Assembly (NCBI RefSeq): GCF_000214665.1 | Contig: NC_015572.1 | Location: 3,658,001-3,722,000, forward strand | Reading direction: 5' to 3' | Length of the DNA stretch: 64,000 bases | Source: Methylomonas methanica MC09 | GTDB lineage: Bacteria > Pseudomonadota > Gammaproteobacteria > Methylococcales > Methylomonadaceae | Shown: in pieces, positions 12,074-26,425 of the stretch | Position numbering within the stretch: position 1 is the first letter of the stretch | Layout: each line of letters begins with the position of its first letter | Notes under the pieces: model-generated | The model's input: the letters and a program-made list of their open reading frames with translations, nothing else | Database searches by the model: none | Told to the model about the DNA's origin: nothing | Position numbers and translations under genes: made by a program

Positions 12074-13408
12074 TTAACGATTAGCCAGCGGCTTCACCGG
12101 CGTCACCTCTAAATCAAAGCTACTCTTAATGCGCTTAGCCATGATTTTGGTTTCCTTCTTGTCTTTGAACGGACCGGCAACCACCTGAAATACGCCGTCT
12201 TTTTCGATTTTTCGAGCGGGAATTTGCGGCCCCAGGTGATTCAACATAGCCGCTAATTTTTGCGCGTCCGTTTCATTCGCAAAACTCTCTGTCACAACCG
12301 ACCAATCACTTTCAGTCAACTCATTAACTGCCGGCTGCCCATAGAGCTGCTCCGGATGCCGAACTTGTATCGCTTGAGCCGTTATAGCCGGCAAATCCTC
12401 CGCGTCCTGCAGCACCGGCGTCGGGATACCGTCCGCGCGATTTAAAACCTCATCGACACGCAACCAATCCACAACGACATTTTTTTCGGCCGCCAATTTG
12501 CTCAACTTGGCCCGAACAGCCTTCTGCAATTTCTTATCCTGTTTGCCCCATTTTTCTAAAGGGCGATGCGCTTCCAGATACAACATATCCCGCCCCCAAG
12601 CCGCTAGATAAGGCTGATGCACAATTCTCACTGGCGTTCCCACGCTGACCTGCTCAAACAATACCTCCACATCTTCCGGATATAACTGTACGCAACCGTG
12701 ACTTACCTGCATGCCTATTCCATAAGGCTTGTTGGTGCCATGGATCAAGTAACCGGTAAAACCCAACGGCATGGCATAATACCCCAAAGGATTATCCGGA
12801 CCGGACGGTATCACTTTAGGCAACGGATCGCCCAATAGCTGATGTTCGCGCTGAATGGACTCGGGTACCGTCCACGCCGGATTGGCTTTTTTGGCCACGA
12901 TTTTCGTCATCCCCAGCGGCGTACTCCAGCCGTCGCGACCGATACCCACAGGGTAAGTCAGTACTTCCCGCCGACCATTGGGATAATAAAACATACGCAT
13001 ATTAGCCAAATTCAAAACCACTCCCTTACGAGACGCATCCGGCAAAACAAATTGCAAAGGCAGCAATACCTGCTGGTTTTCCGGCAAAGCCCAAGGCTCT
13101 AAACGGGGGTTGGCAATGGTAATATCCGTAAACCCCAGCCCAAAGTGGCGCGCCAAATCCGACAAAGTATCATCCTGCTGACTCTCTACGCTAGCCAAAG
13201 CTCCGACGATTTGCTCCTGCCCGGCAATTGAAAAGGTATGGCTCTCGACAAACTCCGCTCTGCCCGTTGTCACCAGCAGCTCGGAATCCTTAATAAACGA
13301 GAAACTTTGACAACCGTTTAACAATACCGCAAGCAACGCAAAGCATATTAGACTGCTCCGCAACAACGCCATACTGAGATAATGTTTAGTTTTTACAGGT
13401 ATAACCAT
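12074..13408 (-). CDS. L,D-transpeptidase (YkuD) with LysM-like and SPOR regions, lipoprotein
   Basis: The YkuD domain (about residues 130-270) carries HGTNKPYGIG and the catalytic SHGCVQLY, so this is a cysteine L,D-transpeptidase acting on peptidoglycan stem peptides. It is preceded by a LysM-like segment (about 68-115) and followed, near residues 360-440, by a SPOR-like repeat suited to septal, denuded glycan. A lipobox LLNGC lies at the end of the signal helix. Starting at the ATG at 13372 would place that signal directly at the N-terminus, so the first 12 residues may not be translated. E. coli Ldt enzymes usually lack SPOR, which makes the combination somewhat unusual. Confidence 0.9.
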   Translation of the reverse strand: MVIPVKTKHYLSMALLRSSLICFALLAVLLNGCQSFSFIKDSELLVTTGRAEFVESHTFSIAGQEQIVGALASVESQQDDTLSDLARHFGLGFTDITIANPRLEPWALPENQQVLLPLQFVLPDASRKGVVLNLANMRMFYYPNGRREVLTYPVGIGRDGWSTPLGMTKIVAKKANPAWTVPESIQREHQLLGDPLPKVIPSGPDNPLGYYAMPLGFTGYLIHGTNKPYGIGMQVSHGCVQLYPEDVEVLFEQVSVGTPVRIVHQPYLAAWGRDMLYLEAHRPLEKWGKQDKKLQKAVRAKLSKLAAEKNVVVDWLRVDEVLNRADGIPTPVLQDAEDLPAITAQAIQVRHPEQLYGQPAVNELTESDWSVVTESFANETDAQKLAAMLNHLGPQIPARKIEKDGVFQVVAGPFKDKKETKIMAKRIKSSFDLEVTPVKPLANR

Positions 13409-13646
13409 GACACAGTTAATTAAGATTATGTAACAAGCTATTAAAATAGCTGTTTTTCATGGTCTTTGGGACATTTTAACTTAACTCTCATCTACAAAAC
13501 GGCTGGGTTTTTGAAATTCACCGCATACATCGGCTTTATTGCCGCCTAACAGACACGGTTTACCCTTCTTTAGCCTTCCTTTCAGTGGTACGCTATTCCC
13601 AGTATTTTACTCAAGTAATTCCACACCTACCCAACGGAGTCCACAC

Positions 13647-14738
13647 ATGACCGGCATTGATAAAGCTGCTGTCGAAAACTTACTCAAAACCTTTACAGAC
13701 CCCAATGTCGCGACCGATTTGATATCAGCCAAATCGGTCAAAAGCATCGCCATTGACGGCAACGATATCAACGTCAAAATCGAACTGGGCTACCCGGCTA
13801 AAAGCTATATTCCCGTTCTTACCGAGCAATTGCAGCAAAAACTGGCCACTTTGACCGGAATCGGAAAAATCCAGCTGGATGTCAATGTCAATATCGTCGC
13901 CCACTCGGTGCAAAAAACCCTAAAGCCGCTACCCAACGTCAAAAACATCGTCGCTGTCGCGTCCGGCAAGGGCGGCGTCGGCAAGTCGACCACGTCCGTA
14001 AATCTGGCGCTGGCCTTGGCCACCGAAGGTGCCAATGTCGGCATACTTGATGCCGACATATACGGCCCCAGCATTCCCACCATGCTTGGCTTATCCGGAC
14101 AACCCGAAACCCTGGACGGCAAATTCCTGCTGCCGAAAACTTCTTTTGGCGTGCAGACGATCTCGATCGGCTACCTAGTCGACCCCGACCAACCCATGAT
14201 CTGGCGTGGCCCCATGGTAACCGGTGCGCTACAGCAATTATTGACCCAGACGCAGTGGTCCGATTTGGATTATCTAATCATCGATTTACCACCCGGTACC
14301 GGCGACATTCAATTGACCTTGGCCCAGCAAATTCCCTTGAGCGGCGCGGTCATCGTCACCACACCGCAAGATATTGCCTTGATCGACGCCCAGCGCGGCA
14401 TAGGGATGTTTGAGAAGGTCAACGTGCCGATATTAGGCTTGGTGGAAAACATGAGTATTCATATCTGCAGCAATTGCGGGCATGAGGAAGCGATTTTCGG
14501 CAAAGGTGGCGGTTTAGCCATGGCCGAGAAAAACAACATAGAATTACTGGGCTCATTACCTCTGGACATCAGCATCAGACAACAAGCCGACAGCGGACGC
14601 CCCACGGTCGCGTCCGACCCCGATAGCCGCGCAGCGGAAATGTACAAGGCAATTGCCCGTAAAATGGCCGCTAAGCTGGCCATGCGGGCTCGGGATTACA
14701 GCGGTAAGTTTCCGAATATTGTGATTCAGAATACCTGA
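13647..14738 (+). CDS. mrp: Iron-sulfur cluster carrier Mrp/ApbC
   Basis: Mrp/ApbC is a P-loop ATPase of the ParA/MinD group that carries and delivers [4Fe-4S] clusters. The N-terminal ~90 residues are a MIP18/DUF59 domain. The deviant Walker A KGGVGKST follows near residue 107, with DADIYGPS and DLPPGTGD as switch motifs. A CSNCG pair near residue 273 bridges the cluster between subunits. I place the start at 13647 because GGAG lies eight bases upstream and the MTGIDKAAVENLL N-terminus fits the family; the frame itself is open to 13539. The product is 363 residues. Confidence 0.94.
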   Translation: MTGIDKAAVENLLKTFTDPNVATDLISAKSVKSIAIDGNDINVKIELGYPAKSYIPVLTEQLQQKLATLTGIGKIQLDVNVNIVAHSVQKTLKPLPNVKNIVAVASGKGGVGKSTTSVNLALALATEGANVGILDADIYGPSIPTMLGLSGQPETLDGKFLLPKTSFGVQTISIGYLVDPDQPMIWRGPMVTGALQQLLTQTQWSDLDYLIIDLPPGTGDIQLTLAQQIPLSGAVIVTTPQDIALIDAQRGIGMFEKVNVPILGLVENMSIHICSNCGHEEAIFGKGGGLAMAEKNNIELLGSLPLDISIRQQADSGRPTVASDPDSRAAEMYKAIARKMAAKLAMRARDYSGKFPNIVIQNT

Positions 14739-14767
14739 TCCTGTTTCAAGCAACCCCAGATAATCCT

Positions 14768-14802
14768 AAAAGCCCGCTATTTTCAACGTTTAACGGGTTT
14801 TT
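14768..14802 (+). terminator. Weak terminator after mrp
   Basis: AAAAGCCCG and CGGGTTTTT form an imperfect stem (one bulged G) with a 17-base loop, ending in a T-run 30 bases past the mrp stop. Confidence 0.5.
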
Positions 14803-14860
14803 CATGTCTCAAGGCTGACAAAGAATAAAAGGATTAGGGTTAACCATCGATCATCCCCAC

Positions 14861-14916
14861 GTTAATCAGACATGTGGCATGTCTGATTAACGCTTGACAA
14901 TCTATGTCCGATTAAC
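14861..14916. promoter_or_regulatory. Perfect 14-bp inverted repeat plus third half-site (candidate operator)
   Basis: GTTAATCAGACATG (14861-14874) and CATGTCTGATTAAC (14878-14891) are exact reverse complements separated by TGG. A third half-site, ATGTCCGATTAAC, lies at 14904-14916 with one mismatch. There is no T-run, so it reads as a protein-binding site or mobile-element end, not a terminator. It lies between mrp and the HipA-like gene, about 410 bases from the latter. Confidence 0.6.
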
Positions 14917-15304
14917 AGGGGAGTGGTGTTTGAGTGTCAGCCAGCGAATATTGATTATTTGGCAACCTTGGCCGGTAGGTGAGCCATCTCAATGGCATCA
15001 GCGATTGCGAGCAGATCTCCGGCTTTAAATGCCATGCAATTATTAGGCAGATGTTTAATATCTGCTCAACATGTATTGAGCAATTGCAGCATTTTTCAGC
15101 CCCAGACAGATGCTAATGTCACCATGTAACCTTGCAGGCGTTGAGATTAAACTGCAATCCGGCTGTTCCGGCGTTGATTACCTCTAAAAGTCTCAATGCG
15201 CTCGTAATACGCAAAACCCTGAGCTTGAGCTGAAATTTTTCCAAATAAATTTCAAAGCTCCTATAATATCCATTCATTAATCTATTCATAAATTAATTCA
15301 TTCA
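14917..15304. other. Non-coding leader before yjjJ
   Basis: No convincing gene is seen. The last 60 bases are AT-rich, with TATAAT at 15262-15267 and several ATTCAT/ATTAAT repeats directly before the yjjJ start. They may be its promoter and a binding site for its own N-terminal helix-turn-helix. Confidence 0.4.
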
Positions 15305-16648
15305 ATGTCGCCTCACGCTGATGCCATCCGTAGACAACTATCCGCAAATCCACTGTCGGCGGCGCAACTGCGCGGAAATCTTGGTATTAGTCAGCCAACA
15401 ATGTCCCGTGCGATGACTGAGCTTGGCGACGAAATAGTACGGTTTGGTGCTGCGCGATCCATTCACTACACGTTACGCGATACAAGACGGAGATTGCCCG
15501 ACATCTCTATTTATCGGGTTAATGCTGAAGGTCTGATTCGGAAATTGGGAACGCTGATCCCGGTTTGTCCTGATGGATTTGTCTTGCGGCAAGAAGATGG
15601 CGTTACCCTTCATAGCGACGGTCTTCCGTGGTGGTTGTGCGATATGCGCCCCCAAGGATATCTAGGCCGGGCTTATGCTGCTCGTTATGCTGCTGAACTT
15701 AACCTACCAGATCGGCTTAAAGATTGGACAGATACACACGCCTTGCGGGCGCTGCTGGTACACGGGCATGATGTTGTAGGAAATATACTACTTGGCGAAA
15801 ATGCAAAGGATCGTTTTCTTGCGACCCCAATACCTGAGCCAATTTCCATTAGTCAGAAGGCTGCGGAATATGCCAGGTTGGCACTTGAAGCCGCTCGTGG
15901 CGAGACACCTGGATCATCAGCCGGTGGGGAACAGCCAAAATTTACCGCTTATGCTTTGACGCCGGATGGTGATCGTCATGTTATCGTGAAATTTAGCGAA
16001 CTTGAAGATGGTCCTGTAAGTGAGCGCTGGCGCGATCTACTGCTGGCCGAACACTTAGCACTTGAGACGTTGCGCGAAGACAGTATTCCTGCCGCCAAAA
16101 CGCAAATAATAAATCATGGTGATCAGCGCTTTCTTGAGATCGAAAGGTTTGATCGGATTGGCAGTCTTGGCCGACGAGCGTTACATTCTTTGGCCGCGCT
16201 TGATGCTGAGTTTGCTGGAAAGGGAACAGGGGGCTGGCCGGTTATTACGCGCATCCTTGCTGATGAACGGCAAGTTCACCCGGATGCAGCGGATGGTTCT
16301 AATATCCTATGGGCTTTTGGTACGCTGATTGGCAACTCGGATATGCACACTGGAAACTTATCATTCATATCCGAGCACGGTAGACCTTACAGCATTGCAC
16401 CTGCATATGACATGACTCCAATGGCTTTTGCGCCTCGCACCGGTGGAGGACTTCCGGATTCTCTATCCGAAGCAGTGATTATCGGAAGTATATCTAATGA
16501 AACTTGGCGCCGCGCAGCATCGTTGGCTAGTACATTTCTGGCTCGTGTTATGGAGTCAAAAGTGTTTAGTCAACGATTTGAACCGTGCATAGCCTCACTG
16601 GAACGCCATATAGAGACGGCCCGGGCTAAAATCGATCGATTGGAATGA
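15305..16648 (+). CDS. yjjJ: HipA family kinase toxin YjjJ with fused helix-turn-helix
   Basis: The 447-residue protein joins an N-terminal winged-helix DNA-binding region (about residues 5-60, with SQPTMSRAMTELG as recognition helix) to a HipA-type Ser/Thr kinase. Kinase residues are visible: K229 in VIVKFS (ATP lysine), GNSDMHTGN with D346 and N351 (catalytic loop) and YDMTP with D369 (metal). This matches E. coli YjjJ, a HipA paralogue without a HipB partner; the fused helix-turn-helix probably takes the antitoxin's DNA-binding role. No separate antitoxin gene is adjacent. AT-rich repeats and a TATAAT lie just upstream. Flanking regions without genes on both sides suggest acquisition. Confidence 0.87.
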   Translation: MSPHADAIRRQLSANPLSAAQLRGNLGISQPTMSRAMTELGDEIVRFGAARSIHYTLRDTRRRLPDISIYRVNAEGLIRKLGTLIPVCPDGFVLRQEDGVTLHSDGLPWWLCDMRPQGYLGRAYAARYAAELNLPDRLKDWTDTHALRALLVHGHDVVGNILLGENAKDRFLATPIPEPISISQKAAEYARLALEAARGETPGSSAGGEQPKFTAYALTPDGDRHVIVKFSELEDGPVSERWRDLLLAEHLALETLREDSIPAAKTQIINHGDQRFLEIERFDRIGSLGRRALHSLAALDAEFAGKGTGGWPVITRILADERQVHPDAADGSNILWAFGTLIGNSDMHTGNLSFISEHGRPYSIAPAYDMTPMAFAPRTGGGLPDSLSEAVIIGSISNETWRRAASLASTFLARVMESKVFSQRFEPCIASLERHIETARAKIDRLE

Positions 16649-17121
16649 TACCAAATATGATATTGCTCATCGCCAGCGCCAAAATCATCAGCGTATTCCG
16701 CGCAAACCCAACTAGCTTTTAAACGCAGTAGATAAGCCGGTATCCGGGACAACGCCTCTTACTGAAGACGGCACAAGGAATCTGGGCCACGGCTTCAGCA
16801 GTCTTTGATATCGGCGAAATGAGGTGAGAGCTTGAGGGAAATTGGCGATAATGCGAATTCATAATTCGCTTTTATGTTAACCGGGTGATGGCCAACTATC
16901 TTATCCGGAGCCCCCCTATTTTGTCCCTCGTTTTTATTTATATGACTCGCATGGCCTTAAATATATGAATTCAGTTACGTTATTGTGATTCAGAATACTT
17001 AAACCGACGCACTCAAGCCCCACCCTGTTACCTTATTGCATCCGCCATCATCGATGGCGGAGTTGTGTAGCTTGTAGCCCACAGAGAGAGACGCCCGCAG
17101 CACAGGCTTAAGGCAGGGCTG
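16649..17121. other. Intergenic region without recognisable genes
   Basis: Both strands were read; short open frames have no ribosome sites or family features. It contains an AT-rich stretch near 16855-16975. It may be leftover sequence from the insertion that brought yjjJ. Confidence 0.4.
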
Positions 17122-19369
<2,248 letters not shown>

Positions 19370-19627
19370 TTATGCTGCTGCAATACTGATGTATTTGCGG
19401 TTTTTGGGGCCTTTCTCTTCAAAAACCACGGTGCCATCCGTTGTAGCAAACAGGGTGTGATCTTTACCCATGCCTACGTTGTCGCCGGCATGGAATTTGG
19501 TGCCGCGTTGGCGTACCAAAATATTGCCTGCTTTTACTACTTGACCACCGAAACGTTTCACGCCCAATCGCTGAGCATTAGAATCACGTCCGTTGCGGGT
19601 ACTACCGCCTGCCTTCTTGTGAGCCAT
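19370..19627 (-). CDS. rpmA: 50S ribosomal protein L27
   Basis: L27 reaches the peptidyl transferase centre with its N-terminus. The 85 residues begin with the canonical [15 protein letters not shown] and contain [19 protein letters not shown]. It lies 17 bases downstream of rplU in the same transcript. Confidence 0.98.
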   Translation of the reverse strand: MAHKKAGGSTRNGRDSNAQRLGVKRFGGQVVKAGNILVRQRGTKFHAGDNVGMGKDHTLFATTDGTVVFEEKGPKNRKYISIAAA

Positions 19628-19644
19628 TTTCTAAACCTCGTTTG

Positions 19645-19956
19645 TTATGCAGAAATGCCAGTAATCTGGACTTCTGTGTAATATTGACGATGCCCCATTT
19701 GTTTCATGTGGTGCTTACGTCTTCTGAATTTAATGATCCGGACTTTTTTGTGTCTACCTTGAGAGACCACAGTCGCAGTGACTTTGCTACCTTGGACATA
19801 AGGCTGACCGACTTTTACAGCGTCGCCTGATTGAACCATAAGCACTTTGTCAAACTCTACGCTGTCGCCGGCGCCCAACTCAAGTTTTTCGATTTTTAAG
19901 GTAGTACCCTCCGCGACACGATACTGTTTACCACCTGTTTGAATTACCGCATACAT
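19645..19956 (-). CDS. rplU: 50S ribosomal protein L21
   Basis: L21 binds 23S rRNA domain VI. The 103-residue product begins [14 protein letters not shown] and ends in the [16 protein letters not shown] region. The frame is open further upstream to 20031, but the ATG at 19956 gives the invariant N-terminus and is preceded by a GGAG ribosome site, so it is the true start. Confidence 0.97.
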   Translation of the reverse strand: MYAVIQTGGKQYRVAEGTTLKIEKLELGAGDSVEFDKVLMVQSGDAVKVGQPYVQGSKVTATVVSQGRHKKVRIIKFRRRKHHMKQMGHRQYYTEVQITGISA

Positions 19957-20126
19957 CAGCGCAAGCTCCATCAAGCATATATCTGTTAAAAGTGAACAGC
20001 GGATTATATTTTCAAACACAGGTGCAGTCAAACCTAAATTACAGTTTATCGATCAAAACGCCGTGATTTCAAGGTGTTGAAATCCACCCTAACTGGGGTT
20101 GTTACCGGCGCAACGCGATCCTTAAA

Positions 20127-20699
20127 CTAATCCGACTGATTTAACACCCCCCCGAGCCGTTGAATGCTTTCGTTCAATAGCGCCAGTTTTTTTTCCAGCT
20201 TTTCCAACAATTGCCTCATCATATCCAGCACTTGACCTTCGCCCATCTCACCTAAAGCGGCGGAAAAGCGCTGCTCCAAGACGCTAATTACATCGTTATC
20301 CACTATTTCTTCCAACCGCAACAAAGCATCATCCTCAAGCATTTGCTCTGCAAAATCGACTTTATGCACCTGCTTTACCCGCCGCCCCATGCGTTTACAC
20401 GCCAGCAAGACACTACTCGCAATCTCCTGCACCGGCTCCAAAAGCGTCATATTCGCAGTCAAAAACTGTAACTCACCAGCAACCTTCTCCACTTCAGCTA
20501 ACGCCATTTTGAACCGTTTCTTTACCGACTTCATCGCCCCGCCCGTTCGTTTTTGTATTAAAAACACCTTTGCCGGACGCATAAATAACAGCTTTAGCGG
20601 CAAACAGTAAACCATGATAAACATCAAATCCCCCCACCCTGCAAAACCCATTGTTTTATAAGCTTTTATATAACGCCACTTACTAGGATTAACTTGCAT
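20127..20699 (-). CDS. Hypothetical protein, helical with coiled-coil C-terminus
   Basis: I do not recognise a family. The longest form is 190 residues: a basic, partly hydrophobic N-terminus, then from about residue 56 a charged helical region ending in LLEKLEKKLALLNESIQRLGG, which looks like a coiled coil. Internal starts are possible: MFIMVYC after GGGGGA, or MKSVKKRF after GGGCGGGG, the latter leaving a soluble 135-residue protein. It lies between rplU and the thiC riboswitch on the opposite strand to thiC. Confidence 0.55.
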   Translation of the reverse strand: MQVNPSKWRYIKAYKTMGFAGWGDLMFIMVYCLPLKLLFMRPAKVFLIQKRTGGAMKSVKKRFKMALAEVEKVAGELQFLTANMTLLEPVQEIASSVLLACKRMGRRVKQVHKVDFAEQMLEDDALLRLEEIVDNDVISVLEQRFSAALGEMGEGQVLDMMRQLLEKLEKKLALLNESIQRLGGVLNQSD

Positions 20700-20737
20700 T
20701 TACAGCGGCAATCATTTAACTTAATCGCCACCTTAAA

Positions 20738-22763
<2,026 letters not shown>

Positions 22764-22786
22764 TTAACAGTCTTAACCTTTAAGAC

Positions 22787-22825
22787 AAAGAGGCTGGTTT
22801 TCATGCTTAAAAACCAGCCTCTTTA
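22787..22825. terminator. Strong terminator after thiC
   Basis: AAAGAGGCTGGTTTT (22787-22801) and AAAACCAGCCTCTTT (22810-22824) are exact complements with an 8-base loop. The site lies between thiC and a convergent gene, so it may serve both. Confidence 0.93.
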
Positions 22826-22842
22826 TCCGACTACGGCAAATC

Positions 22843-23244
22843 TTACTCGATTTTGAGCAATTCTTTACCGTCCGTGGAAAAGCGGCAAATTCCGCTGACA
22901 AAATAACTGCAATCCTCCGACTGCTCTATGCTTGCGCCGCTAGCCGTAAGCTCGATATTCAAACTGCAATAGTGCGCCTCGCCCTCGGCCCGCCTTTTCA
23001 TTAACCATTGATTTTCCGCCACGGCTTTGGCTTCTCCGGAAATAATCGCGGAACAAGCATTTTCACCAGCCTCATCGGCATTTGGTTCAAAATCCACATC
23101 CACGGTCACTGTGGTTTCATCCCCCACCGTATTAATTTTTAGATGCTGTACATGGCTGCCGTCCCGCAACAAATAATGATCCGTTTCCGCCAAGGCATTC
23201 CCCGAAATCAGCATTGCAGCCATCAGGCATATTTTTATTTTCAT
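22843..23244 (-). CDS. Small periplasmic protein of unknown function
   Basis: The 133-residue product has a clear signal peptide (MKIKICLMAAMLISGNALA, cleavage after residue 19). The mature part is acidic, mostly beta by appearance, with four cysteines (NACSA, HYCSL, EDCSY, GICRF) that could form two disulfides. No family is recognised. It is monocistronic, convergent with thiC. Confidence 0.7.
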   Translation of the reverse strand: MKIKICLMAAMLISGNALAETDHYLLRDGSHVQHLKINTVGDETTVTVDVDFEPNADEAGENACSAIISGEAKAVAENQWLMKRRAEGEAHYCSLNIELTASGASIEQSEDCSYFVSGICRFSTDGKELLKIE

Positions 23245-23492
23245 AATTCGCTCCCCTTTAGCTCAACAATTCGCGACAAATCCCACTAATCGAGTCGCTT
23301 ACTGCAATCAACCGCACCGCGCGATTAACAGGAAACACATACTCCCCCCTCCACACCCCCCGAGTCAAGCCAAAATCCCCTATAACTAATCATGAAAATT
23401 AAGGCCGTTTTCCAAGCTCAGGCGTGGTAGCCATGAAACCGCGGCCTTTTTATGACATAATCCGCGCTCATTTTTAATGCTGTTTTGTGTCC

Positions 23493-25508
23493 ATGCCTAA
23501 CCGAAAAATCCTTGTTACCAGCGCCTTGCCGTATGCCAACGGCCCGATTCACCTTGGCCACTTGGTCGAATATATCCAAACCGACATCTGGGTACGCTTT
23601 CAGAAAATGCGCGGCCATCAATGTCATTACGTCTGCGCGGACGACACCCACGGCACCCCCATCATGTTGCGGGCCGACCGCGAAGGCATCACGCCGGAAC
23701 AATTGATTGCCCAGGTTGAACAGGAACACCGCGCGGACTTCGCTGCATTCGGCGTGGCTTTCGACCATTACCACAGCACCCATTCCGAGGAAAACAAAAC
23801 CCTCTCAAGCCTGATTTACAAAAGACTGCGCGACGGCGGCCACATCAGCAGCCGCAGCATTACCCAGGCCTACGACCCAGTTAAAAACATGTTTTTGCCG
23901 GACCGCTTCATCAAAGGCGATTGTCCAAAATGCGGTGCAGCGGATCAATACGGCGACAATTGCGAAGCCTGCGGCGCCACCTATTCGCCGATGGAACTGA
24001 AAAATGCGGTATCGGCGATTTCCGGCGAAAAACCCATCGAAAAAGATTCGCTGCATTACTTTTTTAATTTGGGCGATTTCAGCGACATGCTTAACGACTG
24101 GACCCGCGCCGGCCATTTGCAGCCGGAAGTCAGCAACAAAATGGCGGAATGGCTGCAAAACGGCCTGCAGGAATGGGACATTTCCCGCGATGCGCCCTAC
24201 TTCGGTTTCGAAATACCCGACGCACCCGGCAAATACTTCTACGTGTGGCTGGACGCGCCTATCGGTTATATGGCCAGTTGCAAAGCCTTGTGCGACAAAC
24301 TGGGCATCGATTTCGACAGTTTCTGGCACAAGGACAGCACCAGCGAGCTGTACCATTTCATCGGCAAGGACATCATCTATTTCCACGCCCTGTTCTGGCC
24401 GGCCATGCTGCACGGCGCGGACTTCCGCACCCCCAGCGCCATTTTCGCCCACGGCTTTTTAACCGTAAACGGCGAGAAAATGTCCAAATCCCGCGGCACT
24501 TTTATCAAAGCCCGCACCTATTTGGACCATCTGAACCCGGAATACCTGCGTTACTATTTCGCCGCCAAACTTAGCGCCGGCGTAGACGACATCGACTTGA
24601 GCTTCGACGACTTTACCCAACGCGTGAATGCCGATTTGGTCGGCAAAGTGGTCAATATCGGCAGCCGTTGCAGCGGCTTCATTAGCAAACGCTTTGAGGG
24701 CTTGTTGTCCAGCGAATGCACCGAGCCAAGCTTATTTCAACAATTTATCGACGCGCAAAGCGATATCGCCGACCTTTACGAAAACCGGGAATTCGGCAAA
24801 GCCATGCGCGAAATCATGGCGCTGGCGGATAAAGCCAACCAATATATCGACGATAAAAAACCCTGGCTGATCGCCAAGGAAGAAGGTAAGGAACTGGAAT
24901 TGCAACAAGTCTGCAGCGTCGGCTTAAATTTATTCCGTATCCTGGTCGCCTATCTGAAGCCGGTGATTCCAACCCTGGCGGCCAATGCCGAACAATTCCT
25001 GAATCTGCCGCCGCAAGCTTGGCCAAGCGATGCCCAGCCTTTGCTGGCGCACAAAATCAATGCCTTTACACCATTGATGACCCGAGTCGACCCGGAAAAA
25101 ATCGCCGCCATCGTGGAAGCATCCAAGGAAAACCTGGAGAAAACTCCGCAACCGGTTGCCAAGCGTTTCGACCCGATTGCCGAGCCGATCGAAATCGACG
25201 ATTTCGCCAAAATCGATCTGCGCATCGCCAAAATCGTCAACGCGGAACACGTGGAAGGCGCCGAAAAACTGCTGCATTTAACCGTCGACATCGGCGACGA
25301 AACCCGCAGTATCTTCGCCGGCATCAAATCGGCGTACGCACCGGAAGACCTGATCGGCAAACTGACCGTGGTGGTCGCCAACCTGAAACCGCGCAAAATG
25401 CGTTTCGGCCTATCGGAAGGCATGGTGTTGGCGGCGGGACCGGGCGGCAAGGACTTATGGGTACTATCGCCCGACGCCGGCGCTCAACCCGGCATGCGGG
25501 TGAAGTAA
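23493..25508 (+). CDS. metG: Methionyl-tRNA synthetase
   Basis: MetG charges tRNA-Met. The catalytic domain shows [12 protein letters not shown] (HIGH motif), a zinc knuckle CPKC...CEAC around residues 145-163 and KMSKSRG near residue 330. A C-terminal EMAP/tRNA-binding domain (about 565-671) with DLRIAKIV completes the long dimeric form. I choose the ATG at 23493 because it gives [17 protein letters not shown]; an in-frame GTG lies six bases before it. rnfB starts 5 bases after the stop. Confidence 0.97.
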   Translation: MPNRKILVTSALPYANGPIHLGHLVEYIQTDIWVRFQKMRGHQCHYVCADDTHGTPIMLRADREGITPEQLIAQVEQEHRADFAAFGVAFDHYHSTHSEENKTLSSLIYKRLRDGGHISSRSITQAYDPVKNMFLPDRFIKGDCPKCGAADQYGDNCEACGATYSPMELKNAVSAISGEKPIEKDSLHYFFNLGDFSDMLNDWTRAGHLQPEVSNKMAEWLQNGLQEWDISRDAPYFGFEIPDAPGKYFYVWLDAPIGYMASCKALCDKLGIDFDSFWHKDSTSELYHFIGKDIIYFHALFWPAMLHGADFRTPSAIFAHGFLTVNGEKMSKSRGTFIKARTYLDHLNPEYLRYYFAAKLSAGVDDIDLSFDDFTQRVNADLVGKVVNIGSRCSGFISKRFEGLLSSECTEPSLFQQFIDAQSDIADLYENREFGKAMREIMALADKANQYIDDKKPWLIAKEEGKELELQQVCSVGLNLFRILVAYLKPVIPTLAANAEQFLNLPPQAWPSDAQPLLAHKINAFTPLMTRVDPEKIAAIVEASKENLEKTPQPVAKRFDPIAEPIEIDDFAKIDLRIAKIVNAEHVEGAEKLLHLTVDIGDETRSIFAGIKSAYAPEDLIGKLTVVVANLKPRKMRFGLSEGMVLAAGPGGKDLWVLSPDAGAQPGMRVK

Positions 25509-25513
25509 AGCCC

Positions 25514-26077
25514 ATGACCGCGCCACTCGCCGAGCGAATCGACGCCCTGCTGCCGCAAACCCAATGCCGCAAATGCAGCTTTGCCGGCTGCAAACCCTAC
25601 GCGGAAGCCATCGCCCAGGGCAGCGCCGATATTAACCAATGCCCGCCCGGTGGTGAACAAGGCATAATAAAATTAGCGGCGCTATTAGGCATCGCCGCCA
25701 AACCGCTCGACCCCATCTTCGGTATCGAGCGCCCCAGACTGGTCGCCGTTATCGACGAAGCGGACTGTATAGGCTGCACCAAATGCCTGCCGCCCTGCCC
25801 CACCGACGCCATTTTAGGCAGCTCGAAACACATGCATACCGTCATCGCCGCCGAATGTACCGGCTGCGAATTATGCATTGCCCCCTGCCCCGTCAATTGC
25901 ATTACGATGCAGCCCGCAGCCGATCAGAACTGGACTGCCGAAAATGCCAACCATAGCAGACGCCGCTTTCAAGCCAAAAATCGTCGCTTAGCCCAACAGG
26001 AAACTGAAAAAACCGAACGCTTAAACCGGCAAAAACAATTACTCGCGAAAATTAAAAGCGCAAAAACGTCACTTTAA
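25514..26077 (+). CDS. rnfB: RnfB/RsxB-type ferredoxin protein, soluble form
   Basis: The 187 residues contain the Fe-S (4Fe-4S) domain of RnfB (CRKCSFAGC ... CPPGGEQG, residues 18-50) and two ferredoxin [4Fe-4S] motifs ([12 protein letters not shown] and [12 protein letters not shown]). A Lys/Arg/Glu-rich tail follows. The usual N-terminal membrane helix of RnfB is missing, and no other rnf/rsx genes are adjacent. It follows metG by 5 bases, an arrangement seen in pseudomonads. It may serve a distant Rnf complex or act as a free electron carrier. Confidence 0.88.
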   Translation: MTAPLAERIDALLPQTQCRKCSFAGCKPYAEAIAQGSADINQCPPGGEQGIIKLAALLGIAAKPLDPIFGIERPRLVAVIDEADCIGCTKCLPPCPTDAILGSSKHMHTVIAAECTGCELCIAPCPVNCITMQPAADQNWTAENANHSRRRFQAKNRRLAQQETEKTERLNRQKQLLAKIKSAKTSL

Positions 26078-26140
26078 TCGGCATCGGCAATGACTTAACG
26101 CCTAATTAGCTTTATAATGCCGCTCCTAATCACACGATAC

Positions 26141-26217
26141 GCGCCCGTAGCTCAGCTGGATAGAGCGCAGCCCTCCGGAGGCTGAGGCCAGAGGTTCGAA
26201 TCCTCTCGGGCGCGCCA
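26141..26217 (+). tRNA. tRNA-Arg (anticodon CCG)
   Basis: A 77-base cloverleaf: acceptor GCGCCCG pairs with CGGGCGC, discriminator G and an encoded CCA. The D arm contains AGCTCAGCTGGATAGAGC, the anticodon arm is CAGCC-CTCCGGA-GGCTG with anticodon CCG (reads CGG), and the T arm contains GGTTCGAATCC. Confidence 0.97.
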
Positions 26218-26425
26218 TATCGACAATCCCCATACCGTGTTCTCCCTAAAAAGTCGTTATACGTTTGAGTTTTCTCTGTCGTCGTCAGAGTCTCGCAACG
26301 CGATAGCCCTATATTTTTTGGCTTTACTAGCCTAACGCTGGCACACTTGACGCGATCGACGGCGAATTTATTACCGCATCTTGACAGGTAGGACGTTTCC
26401 AAGGACGAAAAATAACTCGTAAGAA

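Noticed and set aside
14894..14899. TTGACA next to the inverted repeat as a -35 box
   Set aside because: No -10 sequence at 16-18 bases; the yjjJ start is 400 bases away.
23805..24452. 215-codon open frame opposite metG
   Set aside because: Antisense shadow of metG; composition is that of reverse-complemented codons.
25019..25513. N-terminal extension of rnfB into metG
   Set aside because: The extended part is metG in another frame (Arg-rich, no homology pattern); the ATG at 25514 is the proper start.
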